From Favolaschia claudopus (taxonomy: Eukaryota; Basidiomycota; Agaricomycetes; Agaricales; Mycenaceae): DNA of 64,000 nt. The notes beneath the pieces are model-generated. The model was not told where the DNA came from, did no database searches, and saw only the letters and a program-made list of their open reading frames with translations. Below are positions 63,431-64,000 of the stretch, one piece after another (position 1 is the first letter of the stretch; every line of letters begins with the position of its first letter). The translations under genes were made by a program, and so were the position numbers. The stretch covers positions 27,034-91,033 of the forward strand of contig JAWWNJ010000289.1 of the NCBI GenBank assembly GCA_037176885.1, written 5' to 3'.

Positions 63431-63818
63431 TTTACGGACGTCCCGCTCGTCCATTTTGCGTGGACGCCCCTGTGTTCCTTGGCGTCGAGATTATGCGCTG
63501 GCTCGTATCGAGCATTGACTCTGGTTAACTTTGAAAGCTTCAGTCTTCAACACTGCTGCCAGGCTGGCATGCTGCTGCATTGGTTTCTACTCACAACTCT
63601 ACTGTTTGGTTTTCGCTCAGCGTCGCTCCGATCTCCAAGAGGATTGCTACAGGTCTGATCCACCGTCAAGTTTCTTGCAATTCCTCGTCGAACGGTAGCT
63701 CGAGTCGCTCCTTGGTCACTCGCAACAGCTTCTATTCCCCTACATCGGGCACGTTCTAACTTCTCCCGGGTTAATATGGCTTCAATATTACGCGTCCTTA
63801 TCCTTCAACATTGCCTTG
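63431..63818 (-). pseudogene. Tc1/mariner transposase, N-terminal part (split by chromovirus)
   Basis: Minus strand: REKLERARCRGIEAVASDQG and ATRATVRRGIARN suggest the helix-turn-helix, then after frame changes GRPRKMDERDVRKALQ (the GRPRK motif of Tc1 transposases), reading directly into 49501 across the chromovirus. Several frameshifts. The outer end at 63819-63844 (TTATGGGCGATATACTGTGC...) is likely the terminal repeat. Confidence 0.65.
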
Positions 63819-63844
63819 TTATGGGCGATATACTGTGCAAAAAA
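63819..63844 (-). repeat. Tc1 terminal repeat
   Basis: Exact reverse complement of 13235-13260; starts the Tc1 relic. Confidence 0.55.
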
Positions 63845-64000
63845 TTTTAGTGTTGCCGCGGCTCGGCTCGCGTGACAGTCCGGCTTGAGCGCGGCTCAGC
63901 TTCTTCCGTTCCACAACCAAATTTTACGGCGAATTTTCAGTGCAGGGAGTCTTCAATGGATACCTAGGCTCATTTTTCTCTGCATAAGTTATACCCAAAT
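63845..64000. other. non-coding end of window
   Basis: TAGTGTTGCCGCGGCTCGGC resembles the complement of 1865-1884. Probably a further small element running off the window. Confidence 0.3.

Overview
The window looks like nuclear DNA of a mushroom-forming basidiomycete (Agaricomycetes). Evidence: introns of about 45-55 bp with GTRNGT donors and CTNAC-type branch points, and a typical Agaricomycete set of mobile-element proteins (Tnp2-type CACTA, KDZ, hAT, Helitron, Crypton-like and Tc1 transposases, chromodomain Ty3/gypsy, Ty1/copia, LINE ORF1). No housekeeping gene, rRNA or CRISPR is recognisable. It is a nest of transposons, most of them broken, with a few hypothetical genes and decayed copies of regulatory genes (a PacC/Rim101-like zinc finger, a Zn2Cys6 factor).

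Left part (1-20.5 kb): a hAT transposase fragment and a spliced hypothetical gene on the minus strand; a remnant LTR at 2.2 kb; a delimited CACTA element (2471-8450, 90-bp inverted repeats, TCT duplication) holding an accessory gene and a decayed Tnp2 transposase that converge; a Crypton-like recombinase fragment; a coiled-coil ORF; a long-armed foldback element (15276-16415); a LINE ORF1 relic; small inverted-repeat elements.

Middle (20.5-49 kb): two truncated copia copies in tandem sharing one LTR, which have landed in or beside the first intron of a small acidic gene; a hAT-type MITE with an 8-bp duplication; a spliced hypothetical gene next to the C-terminal part of a KDZ transposase; a Helitron N-terminal fragment cut before its HUH motif; a second LINE ORF1; the PacC-like and Zn2Cys6 pseudogenes; many MITEs and foldbacks.

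Right part (49-64 kb): a chromovirus (Ty3/gypsy, minus strand, 49502-63425, AGTGC duplication) inserted in a Tc1/mariner transposase relic. It carries gag, protease, RT, RNase H, integrase and a chromodomain, plus an extra ORF between pol and the 3' LTR. It was later hit by a TA-flanked inverted-repeat element (itself hit by another), by a 2-kb non-autonomous LTR element with apparently identical LTRs, and by a MITE.

The most unusual signal is in two LTRs of different sequence (about 2.22-2.40 kb and 22.47-22.63 kb). On the minus strand each holds an intron-containing leader followed directly by the same leader with the intron removed, as if a spliced RNA 5' end had been reverse transcribed onto an unspliced 3' end and become part of the LTR. 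The second candidate is the extra ORF in the env position of the chromovirus.
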